Shown piece after piece: positions 1 to 5,066 of a stretch of 5,066 nt of DNA (within the stretch, counting starts at the first letter, position 1; each line of letters opens with the position of its first letter). This DNA is from Acidobacteriaceae bacterium (GTDB lineage Bacteria; Acidobacteriota; Terriglobia; Bryobacterales; Bryobacteraceae): positions 1 through 5,066 of the forward strand of contig JAFARV010000479.1 in the NCBI GenBank assembly GCA_019245255.1, given 5' to 3'. The translations under genes were made by a program, and so were the position numbers. Under the pieces are notes generated by a model. That model ran no database searches and was not told where the DNA came from. It was given only the letters and a program-made list of their open reading frames with translations.

Positions 1-332
1 TGGGCGATGCCTGGATGCTGTAGTCGAGCAAGTGCCCTGGCTTCCTGCTCAAAGCGTCGCAACAACTCCGGGCTGGCGACACCCGGTTTCAGCACCTTCA
101 GTGCGATCGCGCGCCGCGGCTGCTCCTGCTCTGCCTCATAGACGAAGCCCATGCCGCCTTCGCCCAATAACCGGAGAATCCGATACCGGCCAATCCTGCC
201 CGGGATGGACGGTGTCGCGAAGTCAGCCCCTTGAAGAACTGTGCTTGGGAACCAATCGGGACTGTTCTGCGGAGCAACGGTGGAGGCCGCGGAATGCTGG
301 TTATCAACTTCTGCAGAGAGGTCGGGAGTCAT
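1..332 (-). CDS. Serine/threonine protein kinase (PknB type), N-terminal 110 residues, cut by the window edge
   Basis: Reading the minus strand from ATG at 332-330 gives an open frame that leaves the window at position 1. Residues 1-45 are a polar, low-complexity leader. The kinase N-lobe follows: RYRILRLLGEGGMGFVYEAE contains the glycine-rich ATP-binding loop (about residues 56-65), K79 in IALKVLK is the ATP-anchoring lysine, and E97 in RRFEQEARALARLQHPGIA is the expected helix-C glutamate. In this family the product phosphorylates Ser/Thr of partner proteins. The catalytic HRD and DFG motifs and any C-terminal sensor, TPR or membrane segment lie outside the window. An in-frame TGA lies a few codons upstream of the start. 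A GTG three codons before the ATG is a possible alternative start, and no strong Shine-Dalgarno is visible. The gene is divergent from the SBBP gene. Family assignment is secure; the target is unknown. Confidence 0.93.
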   Translation of the reverse strand, partial: MTPDLSAEVDNQHSAASTVAPQNSPDWFPSTVLQGADFATPSIPGRIGRYRILRLLGEGGMGFVYEAEQEQPRRAIALKVLKPGVASPELLRRFEQEARALARLQHPGIA

Positions 333-380
333 TGTGCGCACCCCATTTGCTCTAGTTCACTACATTTTCGGTTCCAGTTG

Positions 381-402
381 TGAGCCCGTCGCGGCTGGCT
401 CA
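381..402. repeat. Short inverted repeat (TGAGCC / GGCTCA) upstream of the kinase start
   Basis: TGAGCC at 381-386 is the perfect reverse complement of GGCTCA at 397-402, with a 10-base spacer. It lies 49 bases upstream of the kinase start codon, so it could be an operator half-site pair or a leader hairpin. Six-base arms in GC-rich DNA often arise by chance, so this is a visible structure without assigned function. Confidence 0.25.
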
Positions 403-563
403 TTCACGAGAATCGGTCCTGATAGTGGCGTCAATCGGGATCGATTCGCACGGGTTATCGATGTTCCGCGCCCGCTCCTGCAAAGCATTGAATTCATTGA
501 ACTGAGCAATACAGCCCGGGACGAGCAGGGCGGATGCGCGCGTGCACTCTGCTGGGGCTGTCG

Positions 564-568
564 AGGAG
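564..568 (+). promoter_or_regulatory. Ribosome binding site of the SBBP protein gene
   Basis: AGGAG at 564-568, within GAGGAGAG, lies 9 bases before the ATG at 578. It supports this start. The encoded N-terminus then reads as a signal peptide directly, with no extra leader. Confidence 0.75.
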
Positions 569-577
569 AGATAGCAT

Positions 578-2921
578 ATGCAGAGACAATCCATAGTCAG
601 ATGCGTCGCACCAACCATCGCCGGCATTATCTTAATCGGCGCTTGTGCGAACGCAAAAGTAAACGTTCCATCGAACCGCGCTAAAAAGCTGGACATTCGC
701 AAATTGGCATTGAGCTTTCAACCCAACCAAGGACAAACCGATTCAAGAGTGAAGTTTCTGTCGCAGGGCAGCGGTTTTAGTTTGTTCCTGACTTCGAGCA
801 GCGCCGTGTTGAAGCTGGGACGTGAGGAACCCGAGGTCTTGCAAATGGAAATTGTGGGAGGAAATCCGACTAACCATTCCCAAGGGCTCGAGCCGCTCCC
901 TGGTAAGAGCAACTACTTTATCGGCAATGACCCTTCGCATTGGCGAACAAACATTCCTAACTACGGCCGCGTGCAGATGAGCCAAATTTACCCGGGCGTC
1001 GATCTCGTCTATTACGGTAACGAGTCACAGCTCGAATACGACTGGATCGTGAGCCCTAGCGCGGACCCTGGCTCTATTCAGATGCGTTTTGAAGGCGCCA
1101 AGAAACTCACCGTCGATGCCCAGGGAGATCTTGTTGTCGCCCTGGGGCATCAGAGCGTTCGTGAGAAGAAACCCGTGGTGTATCAGAGCGTCGATGGCAA
1201 ACGAAAGGAGATCGGCGGGCGGTTCCTGTTACAAGGGAATCAGGTTACCTTCAAGGTTGACCATTACGACACGACGAAGGCTCTGGTTATCGATCCAGTG
1301 TTGACTTATGCGACCTATCTTGGCGGCGTCAACGATGATGAAGCATTCTCGATCGATACAGACGACGACGGGTTTGTGTATATCGCCGGTTCGACTGCGT
1401 CGCCAAAATTTCCCGATAAGCACCGCGCCGGGGCAGGGCACGCTTCGTGGGCAGTCGAATGCGTTCGTGGCCAAGACGGACATTACCGGAACCTTAGTTT
1501 ATGCGACCTATCTAGGAGGCAGTAGCTACGACAATGCAACTGGCATCGCAGCCACAAAGTCGTCTCTCAATCCAGACGTATACGTAGCGGGCAATACCAG
1601 ATCACTCGACTTCCCCGTAACTGTAAAGTCATTCATCGTAGGATCGAAGACTTATCCCGGCTGGCAGCAGCAGCTTGGGCAACCCGGGACGCATTGCACA
1701 CCTCAAAGCTGCGTCAACGCCTTCGTAACGAGGCTGGATAGCAATGGTTTTATTATTTTTTCCACTTACCTCGGAGATTATCACGAGGGCGCCAACGGAG
1801 TTGCGGTGGACCCTAACGGCAACGTTTATGTCACTGGATACGCTTCGCAAACCTTTCCCACTTATCCTCCAGCGCCTGCGCCACTCCTCCAGCGCTCACC
1901 GACGGGCTCGTTCGTGACCAAATTGGCTCCGACCGGCGCTCCCGTGTACTCCACCTTCTTCCCGACGGCGTGGACGGCCAATACCTACGCGATTGCGGTC
2001 GACGCGAACGGAAGCGCGTATGTCACTGGCATGACTGGTTATGATGGACTCGCCACAAGCAATGCTTACCAGAAGCACCTTGTTTGCCCAGCCATCGGAT
2101 GTCAAACGAATGCTTTTGTAGCTAAGCTCAGCCCGGACGGTTCCAGTTTGGATTATTTCACTTACCTCGGCGCCGGGCAAGATACTGGGTATGCCATTGA
2201 TGTTGATGACGGCGGCAATGCTTACGTGACCGGTTACACGACGTTAGCCGGATTTCCTGTAACGCCGGGGGCTCCTGAACCTTTGTTCGCGAACGGTTGT
2301 ATGCCCTCCGTCGGGTGTGGACCAATTCTGGGTGATGCTTTCGTCACTGAGGTGAATGCAACCGGTACGGCGCTCGTGTATTCGACTTTCCTAGGTGGAG
2401 ATAGCTTCGATATCGGCTACGGAATCAAGGTAGATAGCGCCGGGTACGCATATGTAGCGGGCGCAACCGCTTCGGAATCCACGCTCCACGATCCGCATGG
2501 CTTTCCGGCGATCAACGCCGTTCAGCAGTTAAACAACAGTAACTACCATGATGCCTCAGGCGAATATCATGTGAACGGAGCCGGGCCTTTTGGTGGCTGC
2601 TGCGATGCGTTTCTTGTGAAGGTCACCCCAGGCGCAACCTCATTCGAATATTCGACCTTTCTGGGAGGATTTAACGAGGATTGGGCGCTGGGAGTGGCGA
2701 TTGACGGCACGGGCAATGCGTGGATCGCGGGTAAGACTGCAGCTAATGATTTTCCGGTTAAGAATGCATTGCAGAATGGCCTCGGTGGCGGATGGGATGC
2801 GTTCGTCGCCCTCATTACTGCGCCTAACGACTCCCGCCCAGGCAGCGGTGGCAACGGAGGTGGTAAAGGCGGCGGCGGCAAGGGCGGCGGTGGCGGCTGC
2901 GGCGGCAAGATCTGTCAGTAA
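578..2921 (+). CDS. Exported SBBP beta-propeller protein with DUF7948-type N-terminal domain, interrupted by a single-base frameshift
   Basis: The gene reads in one frame from ATG 578 to about 1405, then one base later in the next frame to TAA 2919-2921. Joined, it gives 780 residues. Residues 1-26 are a signal peptide ending in the cleavage-like A-N-A site. C23 also gives a weak lipobox (IGAC), so a lipoprotein is less likely but possible. Residues about 43-240 match the domain that precedes SBBP repeats (DUF7948): F47-x2-N-x-GQ, then YPGVDLVYYGN at 138-148, then LVIDPVL at 236-242. Seven SBBP repeats follow (YSTFLGG, then GNAYVTG signatures), and residues 755-780 form a Gly/Lys tail. All ten cysteines of the predicted mature protein occur as five close pairs. 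It is probably a secreted or cell-surface protein; ligand and role are unknown. If the extra base is real, translation ends at 1525 and only 315 residues are made. Confidence 0.88.
1301..2819 (+). repeat. Seven SBBP (beta-propeller) repeats
   Basis: The repeat core, an aromatic-[ST]-T-[YF]-L-G strand, begins at 1301, 1494, 1752, 1941, 2148, 2373 and 2643. After each core comes a G-x-A-[IV]-x-[VI]-D-x2-G-[NS]-x-[YW]-[VI]-[AT]-G-like strand, except in blade 2, where the middle is divergent (ATKSSLNPDVYVAG). An N/D-A-F-V strand then opens the next unit. The lone DAFVALI at the end (2796-2816) can pair with the first LTYATYLGG strand, which is how a seven-bladed propeller closes its ring. Blade lengths vary through loops of different size. 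The blade count is read from the sequence; ring closure is inferred from family behaviour. Confidence 0.85.
1403..1414 (+). other. Frameshift site in the SBBP gene
   Basis: The first frame reads STASPKFP and then loses similarity (DKHRAGAGHAS). Removing one base from AAAA (1405-1408), or from the adjoining TTT or CCC run, gives STASPNFPISTAPGQG, the standard end of an SBBP blade. It then runs into NAFVAK and LVYATYLGG of blade 2. Three adjacent homopolymer runs are a typical place for a sequencing or assembly error, and also for a true slippage mutation. Confidence 0.85.
2841..2918 (+). repeat. Low-complexity Gly/Lys-rich C-terminal tail
   Basis: GGN codons with interspersed AAA/AAG produce a 26-residue tail of Gly-Gly-Gly-Lys-like units, ending in CGGKICQ. 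It follows directly after the last propeller strand. There is no transmembrane helix, so it is not a GlyGly-CTERM or similar sorting signal. It may be a flexible, positively charged extension with one C-x4-C pair. Confidence 0.7.
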
Positions 2922-4201
2922 CTAGCGGTACGGATCGACTTTGGCGATGGTTGGTACGGCGGAAGCAATGCAAAGATTGCTGAGGCAACTATCACCATCG
3001 CCAATGAAACCAACAACACGCCCCTATACGAACCCGTATAGTCAAAGACGGCGCCCATCACTACGGGCCCGGTAGCACCCGCGACGGCATAAACGGTCCA
3101 TGTATAGCCGTACAACGTGCCAAAACGCTCGAGGCCGAAGTAGCGGGTCAGGAGATAGGGTGTGGTGTCTGATTCGGCGCCCATACCAATACCGACCAAA
3201 ACGGCGCTTGTTAGTGCGAGCGGCCATGTATAAGTCCCGAGAGTAAGTACAAAACCAAAAGCGCATAATGCAAGCAGCACGGCAGCAACCCGGCCAGCGC
3301 GAAATCGGTCGAGCAGAGGACCCGTTCCCAACTTGCCCGCCAAGGTGGCTGCGCCCGCGACGGACAAAACAGATGCAGCTTGCGCTGCGGTCACGCCGCG
3401 GTCGGTCAGCAACGCGGCCCAGTGCGTATTCAATCCATTGGTTGCAAAAGAGAACAGCAGCAGCGCACAGGCGATCGCAAGGAACGGCGCAGACCAGACA
3501 CTGCGACTGGCACTTGAGCGCAGGACGGCACGGGTATTGCGGGGAACGACTCCATGGGGCTCATACAAGAACACGCCGGCGAGCGGAACTGCTATCAACA
3601 GGAGTAGCGCGCCGAGTATGGCGTATGCTGCCCGCCAGCCGAACGATGAAATCAGCGCCTGCGCGACGGGAGGAAACACCATCGATCCCAGCCCCGAGCC
3701 TGCCATCACGGCTGCGAGTGCGCGGCCGCGGTTTTTGTCGAACCAGGCACTTACTACGCGCGCATAAGCCAGTTGCGTGGTGCCGTTGCCGACGGCTCCG
3801 ATGATCACGAAGACGGCGTACAGATGCCACAGATGACGAGTCATTAACGCCAGAGATGCGAATGCGGCGGCATACACAATCGTGCATGGCAATACTATGC
3901 GGCGCGCCGGAAAACGATCGAGCAAAGATCCGAGGACGGGAGAACACAATGCGATCGTCAATGCGGCAAGCATGAACGCGACGGAGACTTGCGTTCTTGA
4001 CCAATCGAACGCGCCGGCGATCGGCTTCAGAAAAATCCCGAATGTGTAGACGACAACGGAGGCGAAACTGACGAAGACACAGCAGCAAGCAGTAATCAGA
4101 GCCGCCGTCGAAGCGCTATTTCGGAGGTTCGGGCGGGGGTTGAGAACTGCGGGAATAGCCATGGATTGCAGATCGCTTTGCGCCGGCGGCATGCGCGGCA
4201 T
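2915..4201 (-). CDS. Major facilitator superfamily transporter, monocarboxylate/oxalate-formate-like
   Basis: The 428-residue product has twelve hydrophobic segments, roughly at residues 32-54, 70-94, 102-120, 126-147, 161-184, 190-213, 238-258, 270-292, 305-323, 327-343, 363-385 and 393-414. The MFS loop 2-3 motif is GSLLDRFPARR at 91-101, echoed in the second half by GPLLDRFRAGR near 294-304. YTFGIFLKPIAGAFDWSRTQ (52-71) and WFDKNRGRALAAVMAGSGLG (153-172) resemble bacterial monocarboxylate and oxalate:formate antiporter-like carriers. It should therefore move a small, probably anionic, solute across the inner membrane; the substrate is not determined. The start is uncertain: ATG 4201 overlaps the selenoprotein gene by 86 bases, and ATG 4162 (residue 14) by 47. 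Neither has a strong Shine-Dalgarno, so translational coupling is likely. Its TGA (2917-2915) overlaps the end of the convergent SBBP gene by 7 bases. Confidence 0.92.
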   Translation of the reverse strand: MPRMPPAQSDLQSMAIPAVLNPRPNLRNSASTAALITACCCVFVSFASVVVYTFGIFLKPIAGAFDWSRTQVSVAFMLAALTIALCSPVLGSLLDRFPARRIVLPCTIVYAAAFASLALMTRHLWHLYAVFVIIGAVGNGTTQLAYARVVSAWFDKNRGRALAAVMAGSGLGSMVFPPVAQALISSFGWRAAYAILGALLLLIAVPLAGVFLYEPHGVVPRNTRAVLRSSASRSVWSAPFLAIACALLLFSFATNGLNTHWAALLTDRGVTAAQAASVLSVAGAATLAGKLGTGPLLDRFRAGRVAAVLLALCAFGFVLTLGTYTWPLALTSAVLVGIGMGAESDTTPYLLTRYFGLERFGTLYGYTWTVYAVAGATGPVVMGAVFDYTGSYRGVLLVSLAMVIVASAIFALLPPYQPSPKSIRTASY

Positions 4202-4739
4202 CGCTCATCGGGTGCACACCGCTTGCATCAATCCAGCGGTTATAAAAGTTGAACAGCGCACAAACGGTGATGGCGTAATAGATCGCCTCGTCGCTATAAC
4301 CCTCCGTATGTAAAGCATCAATATCAGCGGGCTGAATGGTGTATGACTCACAATTTACTTTCCGCACAAACCGCAGCAGAGCCTTTTCGGGTTGCGATAA
4401 GGGGGATGTCTCCACATCGGCAAGGACTCCATCCACGAGTTCTCTGCTGCCAAGCAATTCCGCCGCGACCGCGGCGTGCGCTTTGGTTCAAAACGGACAG
4501 TGATTGAGATGCGACGTGTAGGCTGCGATAAGTTCGCGCAAACCCGGCGAGAGTGAGGCAGGCTCGCGCAGGATTTCCTGTGTAAAGCGCTCCAGGTGAA
4601 CGGTCGCCTTAATCTTGAACGAGAACATGTGCAGAATCTGCGGATACTCCGGACCCGCGCGCTTCATCATCTCGATCGCGGCTGAATAGTTGTCGCTGCC
4701 TTTATGCTCTTCGACGTCTTTGAGAAACATCGGTTCCAT
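4116..4739 (-). CDS. AhpD-like / carboxymuconolactone decarboxylase-family selenoprotein with CxxU centre (in-frame TGA read as Sec84)
   Basis: Reading from ATG 4739 through the TGA at 4490-4488 to the stop at 4118-4116 gives 207 residues in one frame. The N-terminal half (MEPMFLKDVEEHKG, then LSPGLRELIAAYTSHLNHCPF) and the C-terminal half (TKAHAAVAAELLGSRELVD, then EKALLRFVRKV, SDEAIYYAITVCALFNFYNR, WIDASGV) together make one complete peroxidase-related AhpD-like protein. Either half alone is incomplete. The AhpD catalytic signature E-x11-C-x2-C-x3-H appears as E69, C81, Sec84, H88, so the TGA stands exactly where the second cysteine should be. In AhpD this CxxC pair reduces peroxiredoxin disulfides or peroxides, with the His and Glu as a proton relay. 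A SECIS-like hairpin follows. A strong Shine-Dalgarno supports the start. Family annotations often mention decarboxylase, but gamma-carboxymuconolactone decarboxylase activity is unlikely for a CxxC-type member. The alternative is a nonsense mutation or a sequencing error for TGC/TGT. Confidence 0.85.
4450..4486 (-). promoter_or_regulatory. Bacterial SECIS-like hairpin just after the UGA
   Basis: On the minus-strand RNA, CGCCGC (4476-4471) pairs fully with GCGGCG (4466-4461) and closes a GGUC loop (4470-4467). A lower stem pairs CCAA-A-GC (4486-4480) with GCUUGG (4455-4450), with one bulged A and an asymmetric internal loop between the stems. Seventeen bases separate the UGA from the loop. 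The E. coli fdhF SECIS has a GGUC loop about 18 bases after its UGA, and SelB reads the loop G and U. The bulged U of the fdhF stem is not seen here. The pairing is visible directly; SelB binding is inferred. Confidence 0.75.
4488..4490 (-). other. Probable selenocysteine codon (UGA), residue 84
   Basis: This TGA lies between codons for C81-P-F and T-K-A-H88, in the second catalytic cysteine position of the AhpD signature. The same frame stays open for a further 123 codons of clear family sequence. Termination here would remove the proton-relay histidine and more than half of the domain. Confidence 0.82.
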
Positions 4740-4747
4740 AAGCTGAA

Positions 4748-4753
4748 CTCTCC
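4748..4753 (-). promoter_or_regulatory. Ribosome binding site of the AhpD-like selenoprotein gene
   Basis: On the minus strand GGAGAG (4753-4748) lies 8 bases before ATG 4739, inside the 18-base gap after the receptor stop codon. It fixes the start at MEPMF and indicates that the gene is translated from the receptor transcript. No promoter or terminator fits in the gap. Confidence 0.8.
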
Positions 4754-4757
4754 GAAT

Positions 4758-5066
4758 TTAGAAAATATACTTCAATGCGAGTTGGAGCAAACGTGGCGGT
4801 GCGGCTTGCAGGATCTGCCCGAATTCCGGAGATGCGAGGTCGTTCTCCGGCAACATGAAGTTCGGATGATTTAAAGCATTGAACGCTTCCGCGCGAAACT
4901 GAATTCTGGTTCGTTCCGTAACCGGGAAGTTCTTGAATAACGAAAAATCAGCAGTGGCGAGACTGGGGCCGCGTACTGCATTGCGCCCTTCGTTGCCGAA
5001 CTCGCCCGGATTCGCATCCTGAGTCAATTCCTGGAATGCGCCGCGGCTGACCCATTCGTTCGGTGT
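4758..5066 (-). CDS. TonB-dependent receptor (Oar-like), C-terminal 102 residues, cut by the window edge
   Basis: The open frame enters at 5066 with TPNEWVSRGAFQEL and ends at TAA 4760-4758. GEFGNEGRNAVRGP, then TADFSLFKNFPVTER, then RIQFRAEAFNALNHPNF and the ending LQLALKYIF are the standard last strands of the large carboxypeptidase-regulatory-like TonB-dependent receptors of Acidobacteriota. The final phenylalanine is the usual signal for insertion by the BAM complex. Such proteins are outer-membrane beta-barrels, usually about 1000-1200 residues, that import bulky substrates with energy from TonB. The plug, the N-terminal domain and the TonB box lie outside the window, so no substrate can be named. 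The frame continues upstream of the in-frame TTG at 5027, so that codon is not the start. This is probably the gene preceding the selenoprotein and MFS genes in one operon. Confidence 0.9.
   Translation of the reverse strand, partial: TPNEWVSRGAFQELTQDANPGEFGNEGRNAVRGPSLATADFSLFKNFPVTERTRIQFRAEAFNALNHPNFMLPENDLASPEFGQILQAAPPRLLQLALKYIF

Larger units (their letters stand above)
333..577. promoter_or_regulatory. Divergent intergenic region between the kinase and SBBP protein genes
   Basis: These 245 bases separate two genes read outward, so both promoters should lie here. No clear sigma-70 promoter stands out. The best guess for the rightward gene is a TTGAAT at 488-493, inside a 9-base-period repeat in which ATTGAA occurs at 487-492 and again at 496-501, but the matching -10 near 510-515 is poor. 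Short ORFs overlapping this region on both strands show no recognisable family and are probably chance. Confidence 0.4.

Noticed and set aside
98..307. Minus-strand 69-codon ORF
   Set aside because: It is a different frame of the kinase N-terminus. The kinase frame from 332 carries the glycine loop and catalytic lysine and is clearly the real one.
241..684. Plus-strand ORF of 147 codons across the kinase start and the intergenic region
   Set aside because: It overlaps the kinase antisense and the SBBP signal peptide in another frame, with no family similarity, no signal sequence and no Shine-Dalgarno.
1403..1414. Programmed +1 frameshifting in the SBBP gene
   Set aside because: No known stimulatory signal is seen, such as a prfB-like stop with an internal Shine-Dalgarno. 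The first frame continues 37 codons past the site before stopping. Homopolymer error or mutation is simpler.
2567..2908. Minus-strand ORF with a proline-rich N-terminus
   Set aside because: It is the antisense of the Gly-rich tail and last blades of the SBBP gene. GGN codons read backwards give Pro, and there is no independent evidence of coding.
1308..2921. Independent 537-codon gene starting at ATG 1308
   Set aside because: Its first 30 or so codons are an out-of-frame reading of blade 1. Homology begins only after the frameshift near 1405, so it is the second part of the gene starting at 578.
3268..4088. Arg- and Ala-rich ORFs opposite to or out of frame with the transporter gene
   Set aside because: They are shadows of a GC-rich membrane-protein gene, with no recognisable domain and no supporting translation signal.
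4116..4457. Separate 113-codon gene starting at TTG 4457
   Set aside because: The upstream codons in the same frame (TKAHAAVAAE) are family sequence and continue into the 4739-4488 ORF. A start here would lack the whole catalytic signature, and no good Shine-Dalgarno precedes it.
4488..4739. AhpD-like gene as a simple nonsense-mutated pseudogene
   Set aside because: Possible but less likely: the stop falls on the one catalytic position where Sec is chemically expected, a SECIS-like hairpin follows at the right distance, and the downstream half has no other defect.

Overview
The window looks like a fragment of an Acidobacteriota genome, most likely of the Solibacter/Bryobacter type. This is inferred from gene content only: a PknB-type Ser/Thr kinase, a large secreted SBBP beta-propeller protein with the DUF7948-type N-terminal domain, and the C-terminus of an Oar-like TonB-dependent receptor of the kind greatly expanded in that phylum. 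Base composition is moderately GC-rich. No rRNA, tRNA, CRISPR array or insertion sequence is visible.

Layout. Positions 1-332 (minus) hold the first 110 codons of a Ser/Thr protein kinase that runs off the left edge. Positions 333-577 are a divergent intergenic region. Positions 578-2921 (plus) encode an exported protein of about 780 residues: signal peptide, DUF7948-like domain, seven SBBP blades and a Gly/Lys-rich tail. It is split by one extra base in the run AAAATTTCCC at 1405-1414. It meets the next gene tail to tail with a 7-base overlap. The rest is a minus-strand cluster read from right to left: the C-terminal 102 residues of a TonB-dependent receptor (5066-4758, cut by the edge), an AhpD-like protein (4739-4116) and a 12-helix MFS transporter (4201-2915).

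The most notable item is the AhpD-like gene. A conventional reading splits it into two short ORFs (4739-4488 and 4457-4116), but both lie in one frame and are separated only by a TGA at 4490-4488. That TGA falls exactly on the second cysteine of the AhpD catalytic signature E-x11-C-x2-C-x3-H, giving C81-P-F-U84 with E69 and H88 conserved. Seventeen bases downstream, a six-pair GC stem closes a GGUC loop, the same loop sequence as the E. coli fdhF SECIS, and the distance is nearly the same. The best reading is a 207-residue selenoprotein with a CxxU redox centre.

The three minus-strand genes probably form one transcript. The receptor and selenoprotein genes are 18 bases apart with a strong Shine-Dalgarno between them, and the selenoprotein and transporter genes overlap. 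An outer-membrane receptor, an inner-membrane carrier and a thiol/selenol peroxidase-like enzyme together suggest uptake of a compound plus handling of peroxide or of the compound itself. The substrate cannot be read from the sequence.
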